From assembly GCF_020687825.1 (NCBI RefSeq), contig NZ_JAJEWP010000002.1, forward strand, positions 62,001 through 126,000: 64,000 bases of DNA. Reading direction: 5' to 3'. Under the pieces are notes generated by a model. That model searched no databases. It saw only the letters and a list, made by a program, of their open reading frames with translations, and was not told the origin of the DNA. A program made the translations under genes and the position numbers. This DNA comes from Fluctibacter halophilus. Its GTDB lineage: Bacteria > Pseudomonadota > Gammaproteobacteria > Enterobacterales > Alteromonadaceae. Shown piece by piece: positions 1 to 8,774 of this stretch. The number at the start of each line of letters is the position of its first letter. Positions within the stretch are counted from its first letter, which is position 1.

Positions 1-594
1 CATAAAGCTGGCAGCAAGCAGGTATTTGATGTCTACGCCGAGCTGGGCGTAACCCACCATCACCGCGCCTGCTATTGATGACAGTCCGCCGACCATAACG
101 GCAAACAGCTCGGAACGGGTCATCTGCGGTATGAAGGGGCGCACCACCAGGGGGGCTTCAGTCTGGCCTACAAAAATGTTGGCAGCGGCAGACATGGACT
201 CAGGACGACTGGTTTTGAGCACCAGCTGCAAAAAGCCACCAATCAGACGAATGATCCAGGACATTATGCCGAGGTAGTACAGCACCGTAATCAACGACGA
301 GAAAAATACGATCGCGGGCAGAACATTGAAGGCGAAGATAAAGCCCATCGACTTATTGCCCAGTGGACCGAAAATAAAGTCAATCCCTTCCTGGCCTTTG
401 CTGAGAATCGCCTGAACACCCTGGGACAGTGTAAACAACAATTCTTTGCCCGCAGGGACATAGAGGATAAATGCGCCCAGCAGGGCCTGTATGGCGAACG
501 CGCCTCCGACCGTGCGCCAGCGAATGGCGTGTCGTTTGGCCGACAATCCATAAGCGATGGCCAGAAGAAGCAGGATACCTAAGATGCTAAACAT
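1..594 (-). CDS. nupC: NupC-type concentrative nucleoside transporter (3' part cut by window edge)
   Basis: The first 198 codons of a CNT-family cation-coupled nucleoside symporter of the inner membrane are present; the rest lies left of the window. The start is the ATG at 592-594. The N-terminus begins MFSILGILLLLAIAYGLSAK, a hydrophobic first helix, followed by a second helix near residues 30-45. Family-typical segments follow: GFIFAFNVLPAIVFFSSL, TSRPESMSAAANIFVGQTEA (the Gln/Thr/Glu nucleoside-binding loop) and ELFAVMVGGLSSIAGAVM. It begins 36 bp after the uridine kinase stop on the same strand, so uptake and phosphorylation of pyrimidine nucleosides are probably co-transcribed. Substrate preference within the family cannot be read. 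The family call is firm. Confidence 0.93.
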   Translation of the reverse strand, partial: MFSILGILLLLAIAYGLSAKRHAIRWRTVGGAFAIQALLGAFILYVPAGKELLFTLSQGVQAILSKGQEGIDFIFGPLGNKSMGFIFAFNVLPAIVFFSSLITVLYYLGIMSWIIRLIGGFLQLVLKTSRPESMSAAANIFVGQTEAPLVVRPFIPQMTRSELFAVMVGGLSSIAGAVMVGYAQLGVDIKYLLAASFM

Positions 595-630
595 TGCCGT
601 TCCTATACTGTTATTGTTATTGGCAACACA

Positions 631-1248
631 TTACAGCAGTCGCTGTTTGATGTGTGATTTCAGCACGTCCAGTGCAATGTGGTTTTCGCCGCCTTGGGTG
701 ATGATCACATCAGCGGTAAACCGGCTCGGCGCAATAAATTGGTGATACATGGGTTTCACGGTCTCTTCATATTGCTTGGCCACAGACTCCAGTGTCCGGC
801 CACGCTCTGCAATATCACGCATGATGCGCCGCAACAGACAAATATCCAGCGGCGTATCGACAAATATTTTCACGTTGTACATTGGCTGCAATTCGGGTGA
901 AGCCAGCAACATGATCCCTTCCACAATGATGACCGGCGCAGATTCGAGGCGCTGGGTTTCCTTCATACGGGTGTGGGTTTTGTAGCAATAACTGGGGTAG
1001 TCGATTGCTTCACCGCGTTTCAGGGTTTCCAGGTGCTCGAGCAGTAGTTCATGTTCAAACGCCCGTGGATGGTCGTAATTATTTTTTTCCCGCTCTTCCA
1101 TCGGTAAGTGATCCTGAGCGCGGTAATAATGATCTTCGCGCAGTACCTGCACAGACTTGCCTTCCTGGGCAAATTCTTTGAGCAGATTTTCGGTAAACAA
1201 CGACTTACCTGAACCGGAGGCTCCGGCGATGGCAATGATTAATGGCAT
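631..1248 (-). CDS. udk: Uridine kinase
   Basis: This 205-residue cytoplasmic kinase phosphorylates uridine or cytidine to UMP or CMP in pyrimidine salvage. A Walker A P-loop GASGSGKS sits at residues 9-16. DHYYRA and NYDHPRAFEHELL follow, as in Udk, and then YPSYCYKTHTR, the VIIVEGIMLL strand and the RRIMRDIAERGRT lid region with the conserved RD and RG pairs. Length matches the family (about 213 in E. coli). The ATG at 1246-1248 has only a weak upstream ribosome site. It is the first gene of an apparent udk-nupC operon. Its 5' region holds several TGACCA-like half sites that could be operators. Confidence 0.93.
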   Translation of the reverse strand: MPLIIAIAGASGSGKSLFTENLLKEFAQEGKSVQVLREDHYYRAQDHLPMEEREKNNYDHPRAFEHELLLEHLETLKRGEAIDYPSYCYKTHTRMKETQRLESAPVIIVEGIMLLASPELQPMYNVKIFVDTPLDICLLRRIMRDIAERGRTLESVAKQYEETVKPMYHQFIAPSRFTADVIITQGGENHIALDVLKSHIKQRLL

Positions 1249-1410
1249 AGACTTGGTGCCCCAGTAACAAACAGGAAAAAATTCTGTGAAAGATACCAGT
1301 CCATGACCAAAAAGTCAGTTTTCACGACCAAATTTCATCGTTATTTGCCGATTGGTCAGGTTCAAACGCTCGCATCTGCGCTCAGATGGGGTAGGAGTCT
1401 AAGTTTTTTC

Positions 1411-1424
1411 TGACCATTTGGTCA
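1411..1424. promoter_or_regulatory. Perfect 14-bp palindrome TGACCATTTGGTCA, possible operator
   Basis: TGACCA-TT-TGGTCA is an inverted repeat with 6-bp arms. It lies between the end of the unknown gene at 1464 and the start of udk at 1248, about 160 bp upstream of udk. Related half sites are nearby: TGACCA at 1304, CGACCA at 1325 and TTGGTCA at 1352. A similar palindrome with an extra half site is at 3559-3581. The arm orientation is the reverse of FadR/GntR-type TGGTCNGACCA sites, so no regulator is named. Confidence 0.4.
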
Positions 1425-1463
1425 AGAAATCTTTAGGGAAGTGTTAAAAAACTGTCAATCTGG

Positions 1464-2399
1464 CTAGCGTCCCAACACTTCAATACGACCCGGTTCGAGG
1501 TGCAACAACGCGTAATTGTGCATCTTGGAGCGGGAGCCTTCGCCTTGCGCTTTGGGCGGGTAAAAGGGGTCTTTTGCATCGGCTTGGTCCCGGAATACAT
1601 CGTCCAGTGCCGAGCGGACTTCACTGAGGGTTTTGTCCAGGTTGGTGGCAAAGTCCGGGCGTTTGCGCTTGGTGTGGCCCAGCGCAATCAAACGGGAAAA
1701 GTACCGGTTGGCGAGTTGGATCAGGTCTTCCGGTACGTCACTGTTGTGCTTGAGATAGGCATCCGGATGCAGGCTGCAATACTCAACCAGCGCGGCATAA
1801 AAGCAGAAAGGCTTGTTGGACATCAGCACGGGCTGAGAGGTCTTGCCGTAAGACAAGGTTTTGTCATGCAGATTAATGATCAGCTTGCTGTCGTTGGCCA
1901 CTGTGGTGTCCTGGGTCTTGCTCTTATGCCGCTGTCTTCTCAGTGACTGTCGGCTCCACAGGCTTTGCAGCAACAGTGTCGCCAACAACGCGGTGTAGGA
2001 GAATTGCTCCGCCAGCGTCTGTGGGGCTACTTCCAGTAACAGGCGGATGTTCTGATCACCCGTAGCGAGGTTGACAACCCTCGCTGTACCCGTCAATTCG
2101 CCGCGCGGAGGTATGCCCTGAATGCTACGCAAGGTGACGGGGGACTGCTTGTTGGCCAACTGGGCGTTAACCTGCTCGATATACTGCACTATGGACGCTT
2201 CGTGAGTGACCGTGCGTAACCGTGGATTGGCCAATTTCAGGCGTGGCAGATCCAGTGCAATACGCGTTTCTACCGCACCGATAGTCTGCTCAATCTTCTG
2301 TTCAAACGCATTATTGGCACTGATGCTATAGCACAGCTGAAACAGCCCCCATACCGCGATAAACCGTCCTACCTGCAAACCCAGCTTCATTTTTTTCAC
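1464..2399 (-). CDS. Unknown two-TM membrane protein with cytoplasmic C-terminal domain
   Basis: I do not recognise this 311-residue protein. A hydrophobic N-terminus (about residues 7-26) is followed by a predicted periplasmic stretch (about 30-130), a second helix (about 134-150, FSYTALLATLLLQSLW) and a basic patch RRQRHKSK that fits a cytoplasmic exit. The last 140 residues begin LIINLHDKTLSYGKTSQPVL, a strand-turn-strand like the start of OmpR/ToxR-type winged-helix domains, but that match is only suggestive. The first codon is GTG at 2397-2399, overlapping the TGA of the upstream gene, which indicates translational coupling; ATG at 2388-2390 is an alternative start. Its partner is the PhnD-like binding protein upstream. 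A signalling or transport accessory role is inference. Confidence 0.6.
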   Translation of the reverse strand: MKKMKLGLQVGRFIAVWGLFQLCYSISANNAFEQKIEQTIGAVETRIALDLPRLKLANPRLRTVTHEASIVQYIEQVNAQLANKQSPVTLRSIQGIPPRGELTGTARVVNLATGDQNIRLLLEVAPQTLAEQFSYTALLATLLLQSLWSRQSLRRQRHKSKTQDTTVANDSKLIINLHDKTLSYGKTSQPVLMSNKPFCFYAALVEYCSLHPDAYLKHNSDVPEDLIQLANRYFSRLIALGHTKRKRPDFATNLDKTLSEVRSALDDVFRDQADAKDPFYPPKAQGEGSRSKMHNYALLHLEPGRIEVLGR

Positions 2400-3292
2400 T
2401 GTGTGCTGACCTCGCCACTGTTGCGTTCAACACCTTTGCAACCTGTATCCATCATGATCAGGTTATGGTAGTACGTCGACGTGAATGCCGATGACAATGA
2501 GAGCAGTGTTTGCTGAACATCACAGGCCAGATCGGTGTTCTGGCGCTCCATACGCAAATACCACTTGCTGCCAGAAACGCCGGTTTTTATCGGCGTGATG
2601 TAGTTTCTGGAAAAACGTTGTTGGTCAGAGGCTTGCCAAAACGAGGAAATAATGTCGACTTCACCCGCCGCGAGCAGATCCCGCAGTGCTTCATGGGAGT
2701 TGGCATACACGATGTCGAGGCTGTCTTCTGACATGCCGAGATCGTGCAACATGCCTTTGGGAATGATGTGTCCCGAGCGACTGCTGGGGTAGTCCAACAG
2801 CCCGAGCCGTTTGCCCCACAGGTACTGCTTTTCAATCAACGGCTTTTCTTTCATTGAAATAAGGTAGGTGGCGTAGTCCTGATAATGGGCAATGACCCGG
2901 TATCCGTGGGTCGCCTCAGTGGCGAAAGCCTGCATGACGTTTTCTTTGACCAAAGCCAGATCGGCCAGACCTTTGCCAACATATTGAATGATTTCTTCTT
3001 CGTTGTGGCTCCAACGCACTTCAACTTCACCGAACTGGCGGTTAATCACCGGGCTCTTACAAAGATTCTGTAGCAGCGGAGATGCCATGCGCTGGTCGGT
3101 GATGAAGGCGACAAACACATCCTGGTTATTGGTTGCGCTGGTTTTACAGTGGCTTGACGCTGTAATAATGCTGTCTAATGTGGAAATTGCGGCTACATTA
3201 TTATGTTGTCCCTGAAACCAGATGATCACTAACAATGGCAGCAGTAAGTAGCTGACATTAAAACGGATCATCGAAGGGGTAAAGCGCGCCAT
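2396..3292 (-). CDS. PhnD/TAXI-like periplasmic substrate-binding domain protein
   Basis: This 298-residue exported or membrane-anchored protein has an N-terminal helix (about residues 11-27, VSYLLLPLLVIIWFQGQ). It then shows the pattern of type 2 periplasmic binding proteins of the PhnD group: a first strand VFVAFITD, YVGKGLADLALV, a hinge with YRVIAHYQDYATYLIS, GKRLGLLDYPSSRSGHIIPK, and the second lobe ALRDLLAAGEVDIISSF. No ABC permease or ATPase gene is nearby, so it may be a sensory binding protein working with its overlapping partner (4-bp overlap) rather than a transporter component. It is divergent from the TonB-dependent receptor gene. The fold call is fairly sure; ligand and role are unknown. 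Confidence 0.65.
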   Translation of the reverse strand: MARFTPSMIRFNVSYLLLPLLVIIWFQGQHNNVAAISTLDSIITASSHCKTSATNNQDVFVAFITDQRMASPLLQNLCKSPVINRQFGEVEVRWSHNEEEIIQYVGKGLADLALVKENVMQAFATEATHGYRVIAHYQDYATYLISMKEKPLIEKQYLWGKRLGLLDYPSSRSGHIIPKGMLHDLGMSEDSLDIVYANSHEALRDLLAAGEVDIISSFWQASDQQRFSRNYITPIKTGVSGSKWYLRMERQNTDLACDVQQTLLSLSSAFTSTYYHNLIMMDTGCKGVERNSGEVSTQ

Positions 3293-3660
3293 GGTGGTTC
3301 AATTCTTTTTTACTTATTGCCGGAATTTGACCACTTAGTCTTACTTAATGCAATAGGTAAGGTTACTGGAATGCCTTAAGTAGTTGAAAAATAAGTGATA
3401 AGAATAAATAAGTATGAATCTTTTTAAGTGCTTTTTATTTAACCACCGTTATTCACACTAATGGCGATAACGACAGGACTCAAGCTGGTGAGTTTTTACC
3501 CACTGCTTAGCGTTATCTGGAGACGCATCTCAGGGAATAGAGAACTGTTTGACGGCTAGACCAATTGGTCAGAAGTGGTCAAAATGTAAGCAGATGAGTA
3601 ATAATACTGTAATAAACAAATAACAGAATACGTCCGCACTCATAACTTAGGAAAAGCACA
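3293..3660. other. Divergent intergenic region, binding-protein pair / TonB receptor
   Basis: This 368-bp AT-rich stretch holds no convincing gene. It must carry promoters for the leftward pair and the rightward receptor. TTGACCA occurs at 3327-3333. The palindrome with repeated TGGTCA at 3559-3581 lies about 80 bp before the receptor start. An AGGA ribosome site lies roughly 8 bp before the receptor ATG. I could not fix a confident -35/-10 pair. Confidence 0.5.
3559..3581. promoter_or_regulatory. Palindrome GACCAATTGGTC plus adjacent TGGTCA repeat
   Basis: A 12-bp perfect palindrome at 3559-3570 is followed by a second TGGTCA at 3576-3581. The two TGGTCA copies (3566 and 3576) are spaced exactly 10 bp apart, one helical turn. 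This fits a multi-site operator for the TonB receptor promoter. It resembles the palindrome at 1411-1424. The regulator is not identified. Confidence 0.4.
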
Positions 3661-6600
3661 ATGCTAAAAAACACAAAACTGAATCGCATTGCGATGGCGG
3701 TGGCCTTGTCAGTTGGCATGTCGACTGCAGCAATGGCGCAGGAAACATCCTCTTCACTGAAAGGTGTTATCACCGGTCCCCAGGGTAACCCTGCACCTGG
3801 TACCGTCGTTACAATTACTCACGTACCTTCAGGCAGCGTAAAAACGGCGGTAGTTGGCGCATCTGGCCAGTTCTCCGCGAAAGGTCTGCGTGTAGGTGGT
3901 CCTTACTCTGTTAAGTTTGACTCCGACAAGTTTGCCGATACCACGGTAAATGACGTTTACCTGAACCTGGGCGAGCCTCTGGATCTGTCTCTGGCATTAG
4001 AGCAAATGCAAGACATCGAGAGCATCGTTGTTACTGCGTCTTCTGTCAGCACCTCTGTGTTCGGTGAAACCGGTCCTGCGACTAACTTCAGCCTGTCTGA
4101 TCTGGAAAACGCACCGGCCATCAACCGTGACATCAACGATGTTATCCGTGCCGACCCTCGCGTCTACATTGACGAGAGCTTCAACAACGCTGTGCAGTGT
4201 GCCGGTGCAAGCCCTCGTTTCAACAGCCTGACCCTGGACGGCGTTCGCATGAACGACAACTTTGGTCTGAACAGCAACGGTTATCCTACCGAAGCAATGC
4301 CGTTCTCATACGATGCTATCGAGCAGGTCGCTGTTGAGCTGGCACCCTTTGATGTGCAATACGGTGGTTTTACCGCGTGTAACATCAACGCCGTTACTAA
4401 ATCGGGTACCAACGAAATCCACGGCGGTCTGTTCTACGACTACTCCAGCGATTCTCTGAAAGGTGACACCGCTGATGGTGAGTTCCAGGACAACGGTGAC
4501 TACACTGACAAGCGCTACGGTTTCCACGTTGGTTTCCCAATTCTGAAAGACACCCTGTTCTTCTTCGGTGCATACGAGAAAGCAGAAAGTGCAGAACTGT
4601 TTGAATACGATATCGGTGGCCGTATCAGCCAGGCCGACATCGATCGTGCGATTCAAATCGCTCGTGATAGCTACGGCTACGATGCGGGTGGTACACCAGG
4701 TTCTATGCCTGTTGAAGATGAAAAACTGTTGCTGAAACTGGACTGGAACATCAACGACGACCACCGTGCATCCTTGATGTACAACTGGAACGACGGTTTC
4801 AGCCTGAGCCAGTCTGACTCTGGCAGCGGCCGTACGTCTCTGTCTAACCACTTCTACGAGCGTGGCGCTGAAATCAAGTCGACTGTATTGTCTGTTTACT
4901 CTGACTGGACTGACGATTTCACCACTGAATTGCGTATCGGTAAGACTGACCTGGACAACCGTCAGACGTCTATCGATGCAGCTTCTGGTTTTGCCGAAGT
5001 ACAAATCCGTACTGACGGTGGCGGCACCATCTACATCGGTCCCGATGACTCTCGTCAGTCAAATGACCTGAACTGGGACAACTTCACCATGAAGTTGGCC
5101 GGTACTTACTACGCAGATGAGCACACCATCACTGCAGGTATCGAGTACGAAAAACTGAACGTTTTCAACCTGTTCATGCAGCACACTGTGGGTGAATACC
5201 GTTTCAGTTCTCTGGATGATTTTGAAGCCGGTACACCTTCTCGCATTTACTACAACAACTCTGCAGGCACCAACAATCCTGCGGATGCCGGTGCGAGCTT
5301 CACCACCAAAATGTGGACCGCTTACGTTCAGGATGATTTCTACCTGACCGACGACATCCAGATGATGGTTGGTTTGCGTTATGACCGTTGGTCTACCAGC
5401 GATGAGCCTACGTTCAACCAGCAATTCCAGGACCGTTACGGTTTCTCCAACACCGGTACTGTTGACGGCATGGATCTGTTGCAACCTCGTGTAGGCTTCA
5501 ACTGGTCTCTGGAAGATAACCTGGAACTGCGTGGTGGTTTTGGTCTGTACTCAGGCGGTAACCCGAATGTTTGGATTTCAAACGCCTACTCTAACGACGG
5601 TGTAACCAACATTGGTCTGCAAGACCGCTCTGGTGAATCACTGTTCAATAAAGTACTGACCGGTGCAGGTCGCCCGATTTACGACATTCCTCAGGCATTG
5701 TTTGACGCAGTTGCTGCTACGTCTCCATCAGATGGCGACGGTAGCGTAAACGCCACTGACCCTGATTTCGATGTACCTTCTGAGTGGAAGTTCAACATCG
5801 GTGCTACTTACGTTACCGAAGATGACTGGGTAATCCTGGCTGACATCCTGTACACCGACAAGCAGAACTCTGCCATCGTGTATGACCTGAGTGTTGAGCG
5901 TACCGGTGCAACTGCGCCTGACGGTCGTCCGATTTACGACAGCGTAGATGGTCGCTTCTCTGGTTCTGACCACCTGCTGACTAACGTGTCTGGCGGTGAC
6001 GGTTCCAGCAAAGTGTTCTCATTGGCGGCTAACAAGTCGTTTGACAATGGTCTGGACGTGTCTGCTGCCTACGCATTCACCCGTGCGACTGACGTCAACC
6101 CAATGACCAGTGCTGTTGCGTTCTCTAACGCCGGTAATGTCGCGGTTGCGGATCAGCGCAACTACGGTGCTGCGACCTCTGACTACGAGATCCGTCACCG
6201 TATTACACTGAACCTGGGCTACAGCCACGAGTTCTTCGACGGTTACGCAACCCGCTTTAACCTGTTCGGTAACATCAGCGAAGGTAAGCCTGTTTCCTTC
6301 GTATACTCTGACAGCGGCGACATGTGGGAAGATCAAAGCGATTACCGCAGCCTGATCTACGTACCTCTGCTGGACGATCCAAACGTTGTTTGGGCTGATG
6401 GCGAAGCGGCATTCAATGATTTGGTTGAAGCTGAAGGCCTGACCCGTGGTGAAATCATGACCCGTAACTCTACCAGTGCTGACTGGTGGGTTAAGTTCGA
6501 CCTGCGTGTTGAACAGGAACTGCCAGGCTTCATGGACGGCCATAAAGCCAGTGCGTTCTTCGTGGTTAAAAACCTGGGCAACCTGATCAATGACGAGTGG

Positions 6601-6759
6601 GGCATCATGCGCCAGGGTTCATTCGTAGGCGACGATATCATCGAAGCGTCTATTAATGATCAGGGTCAATACGTCTACAGCTACAATGGCTACGACCAAA
6701 CCATCCAACGCGACGCTTCTTTGTGGGAAGTTCGCCTGGGTGTTAAATACAAGTTCTAA
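3661..6759 (+). CDS. Oar-type TonB-dependent outer membrane receptor
   Basis: This 1032-residue outer membrane protein has a signal peptide ending AMAQ near residue 27. A carboxypeptidase-regulatory-like beta-sandwich follows (about 30-115: SLKGVITGPQGNPAPGTVVTI to GEPLDLSLALEQ). A TonB-box-like IESIVVTAS comes next, then a plug (about 125-250, with LDGVRMNDNFGLNSNGYP and EQVAVELAPFDVQYGGFTACNINAVTKSGTN). The long beta-barrel ends in an aromatic C-terminus, VRLGVKYKF. The N-terminal domain and plug place it with Oar/OmpA-related receptors, which import large or complex substrates; the ligand cannot be read. Codon use is strongly biased and regular, suggesting high expression. A strong terminator follows at once, and an exported phosphodiesterase gene lies downstream. 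Confidence 0.9.
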   Translation: MLKNTKLNRIAMAVALSVGMSTAAMAQETSSSLKGVITGPQGNPAPGTVVTITHVPSGSVKTAVVGASGQFSAKGLRVGGPYSVKFDSDKFADTTVNDVYLNLGEPLDLSLALEQMQDIESIVVTASSVSTSVFGETGPATNFSLSDLENAPAINRDINDVIRADPRVYIDESFNNAVQCAGASPRFNSLTLDGVRMNDNFGLNSNGYPTEAMPFSYDAIEQVAVELAPFDVQYGGFTACNINAVTKSGTNEIHGGLFYDYSSDSLKGDTADGEFQDNGDYTDKRYGFHVGFPILKDTLFFFGAYEKAESAELFEYDIGGRISQADIDRAIQIARDSYGYDAGGTPGSMPVEDEKLLLKLDWNINDDHRASLMYNWNDGFSLSQSDSGSGRTSLSNHFYERGAEIKSTVLSVYSDWTDDFTTELRIGKTDLDNRQTSIDAASGFAEVQIRTDGGGTIYIGPDDSRQSNDLNWDNFTMKLAGTYYADEHTITAGIEYEKLNVFNLFMQHTVGEYRFSSLDDFEAGTPSRIYYNNSAGTNNPADAGASFTTKMWTAYVQDDFYLTDDIQMMVGLRYDRWSTSDEPTFNQQFQDRYGFSNTGTVDGMDLLQPRVGFNWSLEDNLELRGGFGLYSGGNPNVWISNAYSNDGVTNIGLQDRSGESLFNKVLTGAGRPIYDIPQALFDAVAATSPSDGDGSVNATDPDFDVPSEWKFNIGATYVTEDDWVILADILYTDKQNSAIVYDLSVERTGATAPDGRPIYDSVDGRFSGSDHLLTNVSGGDGSSKVFSLAANKSFDNGLDVSAAYAFTRATDVNPMTSAVAFSNAGNVAVADQRNYGAATSDYEIRHRITLNLGYSHEFFDGYATRFNLFGNISEGKPVSFVYSDSGDMWEDQSDYRSLIYVPLLDDPNVVWADGEAAFNDLVEAEGLTRGEIMTRNSTSADWWVKFDLRVEQELPGFMDGHKASAFFVVKNLGNLINDEWGIMRQGSFVGDDIIEASINDQGQYVYSYNGYDQTIQRDASLWEVRLGVKYKF

Positions 6760-6783
6760 GTTTTACTTAGCTTGATTAAGATG

Positions 6784-6810
6784 AAAGCCGGCCTTGTGCC
6801 GGCTTTTTTG
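6784..6810 (+). terminator. Rho-independent terminator of the TonB receptor gene
   Basis: AAAGCCGGC and GCCGGCTTT form a 9-bp stem with a CTTGT loop, followed by a T run. It lies 24 bp after the receptor stop codon and before the ribosome site of the next gene, so the next gene is reached by read-through or by its own promoter. Confidence 0.9.
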
Positions 6811-6835
6811 TTTTCCACTCAATGATGGAGTCAGT

Positions 6836-8005
6836 ATGCGCTACGTGGGGTTATTGCTGATCATGATAAGTACGTTTCATAGCCAGGCTGCTATTCGTAT
6901 TGCCACCTTCAATGTGAGCATGGAGGGGGATAACTACGTAAATCGCGGCATCGAGCCATCGGGAGAAGAGCTGAAGGTGGCTCTGGCCAGTGGCGATCAC
7001 CCACAAATTCGCAACATTGCAGAGATCATCCAGCGGGTGCGACCAGACATTCTGCTATTGAATGAATTTGATTACATCGCCGAGCCCGAGCACGGCGTTG
7101 AAGCTTTTGTGAAACATTACCTCAACGCACCTCAACAGGGTGCGGAAGCGATTGATTACCCTTATTACTACGTCGCTCCGGTGAATACTGGCGTTGCGTC
7201 GGGCGTTGATCTGAGTGGGGATGGGCAGGTGGACTCAGTCGGTGACGATGCCTTTGGCTATGGCAAATATCCCGGCCAGTACGGTATGGTGCTGTTGAGT
7301 CGCTTTCCGATACAAACCGATGATGTGCGCACGTTCCAGCGCTTTTTGTGGAAAGACATGCCGGATAACCTGATGGTTGACGTTAAACATCCGGATGGCC
7401 GTCCCTGGTACAAGGATAGAGCACAAGCCGTTATGCGTTTGTCATCTAAGTCCCACTGGGATGTTCCGGTCAGTGTTAATGGCAAAACCCTGCATCTGCT
7501 GGCCAGTCACCCGACACCGCCGGTGTTCGACGGACCTGAGAATCGCAATGGCATGCGCAATCATGATGAAGTCCGCTTCTGGTTAGACTATCTGGACGGT
7601 AAAAACAGCGCGTATATCTATGACGACAACGGCCGCTCTGGTGGATTGTCGGACCCTGCGAGGTTCGTGATACTGGGGGATTTAAATGCCTCGGCCGAAG
7701 AGGGTGATGGTTTTAAAGGACCTATCCAGCAATTGTTGTCCCATCCGCTTGTCAATGCACAGCCGGTACCGACGAGCGACGGTGGACGTGAGCATCGCGC
7801 AGACAATCCCCATGGCGCCACCCATACCGCGGCGTTTGGTTTGCGGGTGGATTATGTGTTGCCCAGCAGCGCGGGGATGACGGTGACCAGCAGCGGTATT
7901 TTCTGGCCATCTAATGAGGCACCGCTGGCACGGCTGGTTCGGGACCGTGCGGCGTCTTCTGACCACCGCATGGTGTGGATCGATGTTACGTTAACGTCGG
8001 ATTAG
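6836..8005 (+). CDS. Exported endonuclease/exonuclease/phosphatase (EEP) family protein
   Basis: This is a 389-residue EEP-fold hydrolase with a cleavable signal peptide ([19 protein letters not shown]). Family motifs are intact: IATFNVSM (Asn), DILLLNEFD (metal-binding Glu), LLASHPTPP (His), [10 protein letters not shown] (Asp and Asn) and the C-terminal ASSDHRMVW (Asp-His). It should be a periplasmic or secreted phosphodiesterase or phosphatase; the substrate is unknown. The start at 6836 is chosen because GGAG precedes it by 6 bp; the frame is open further upstream but runs through the receptor's terminator. The gene ends convergent with argR, overlapping it by 4 bp. Its position behind a TonB receptor suggests joint use of a phosphorylated substrate, which is inference. 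Confidence 0.82.
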   Translation: MRYVGLLLIMISTFHSQAAIRIATFNVSMEGDNYVNRGIEPSGEELKVALASGDHPQIRNIAEIIQRVRPDILLLNEFDYIAEPEHGVEAFVKHYLNAPQQGAEAIDYPYYYVAPVNTGVASGVDLSGDGQVDSVGDDAFGYGKYPGQYGMVLLSRFPIQTDDVRTFQRFLWKDMPDNLMVDVKHPDGRPWYKDRAQAVMRLSSKSHWDVPVSVNGKTLHLLASHPTPPVFDGPENRNGMRNHDEVRFWLDYLDGKNSAYIYDDNGRSGGLSDPARFVILGDLNASAEEGDGFKGPIQQLLSHPLVNAQPVPTSDGGREHRADNPHGATHTAAFGLRVDYVLPSSAGMTVTSSGIFWPSNEAPLARLVRDRAASSDHRMVWIDVTLTSD

Positions 8006-8466
8006 ACGTTTTCAAACAGGGCTTCAACCCGTTGTAAGGTATCTTCGATCTTGGTCACATCTGCCGGAGCGATAAAGATGGTATCGTCACCGGCAATGGT
8101 ACCCAATACACCGTCTTTCTGGCTCAGTGAGTCAAGCAAACGGGCGATCAACTGTGCTGCACCGGGACTGGTGCGGATGATGACCATGACATTGTTGTGA
8201 ACAATGTCCAGCACCAGCTGTTTAAGCGGGCTTTTCGCCGTAGGCATACCCAGCTCCGGGGGCAAACAGTAGACCATGTCGCCACGGGCGTTGCGGGTGC
8301 GCACAGCGCCAAACTTACTCAGCATCCGTGAGACTTTGGATTGACTGATGTTGTCAAAACCCTGGCTTTTAAGGGCCTCCACGATTTCACCCTGGGAACC
8401 AAAGTTCTCTGCTTTGAGGATTTCTTTAAACGCTTTGATCAGTTGTTCTTGTTTATTGTTAGACAT
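8002..8466 (-). CDS. argR: Arginine repressor ArgR
   Basis: This 154-residue hexameric repressor controls arginine biosynthesis and catabolism genes. The N-terminal winged helix carries [26 protein letters not shown], with the SKVSRML recognition helix near residue 45. The C-terminal arginine-binding and oligomerisation domain contains [19 protein letters not shown] and [13 protein letters not shown], where the GTIAGDDT loop holds the arginine-contacting Asp pair. Length is typical (156 in E. coli). It is divergent from mdh, an arrangement shared with E. coli and related genera. I could not find a convincing ARG box in the intergenic region. Confidence 0.95.
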   Translation of the reverse strand: MSNNKQEQLIKAFKEILKAENFGSQGEIVEALKSQGFDNISQSKVSRMLSKFGAVRTRNARGDMVYCLPPELGMPTAKSPLKQLVLDIVHNNVMVIIRTSPGAAQLIARLLDSLSQKDGVLGTIAGDDTIFIAPADVTKIEDTLQRVEALFENV

Positions 8467-8774
8467 CGGATTCCTTCAGAAATACCGTATGTTCAGCTGT
8501 AGGGGCAGCTAAACCTGTTACTAGGGAAGCATTCTATGGCACTTATATTGCCACATTCGCTGTCGCTCATACAGATAAATTGTCTGGTCAATGAACCACA
8601 AAAAGGGCAAGTTTGACGTGCTTTTGCACTGATTTCCGCTCAACTCCCCTTGATTTTTGCCGTTCTGCCACCATTATTAGCCGAGTACTCGCATACGCCA
8701 AACGTACTATTGCGATCCTTCCCCGCTTACATTACTGTTTGGCCGCAAAATCAACCTTTCCACAGGAGAAGAAT
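8467..8774. other. Divergent argR/mdh promoter region
   Basis: This 308-bp region contains the two divergent promoters and no gene. The mdh frame stays open upstream, but the extra 54 codons are not Mdh-like. AGGAG at 8764-8768 is the mdh ribosome site. No ARG-box pair of the ATTCAT/ATGAAT type was found by eye. Confidence 0.6.

Noticed and set aside
4306-5004. A 232-codon open frame antisense to the TonB receptor
   Set aside because: High, regular codon bias of the sense gene leaves the opposite strand free of stops; the translation is Val-rich and featureless.
8613-8774. N-terminal extension of mdh by 54 codons
   Set aside because: Not Mdh-like, no ribosome site, whereas the ATG at 8775 has AGGAG and gives the family length.
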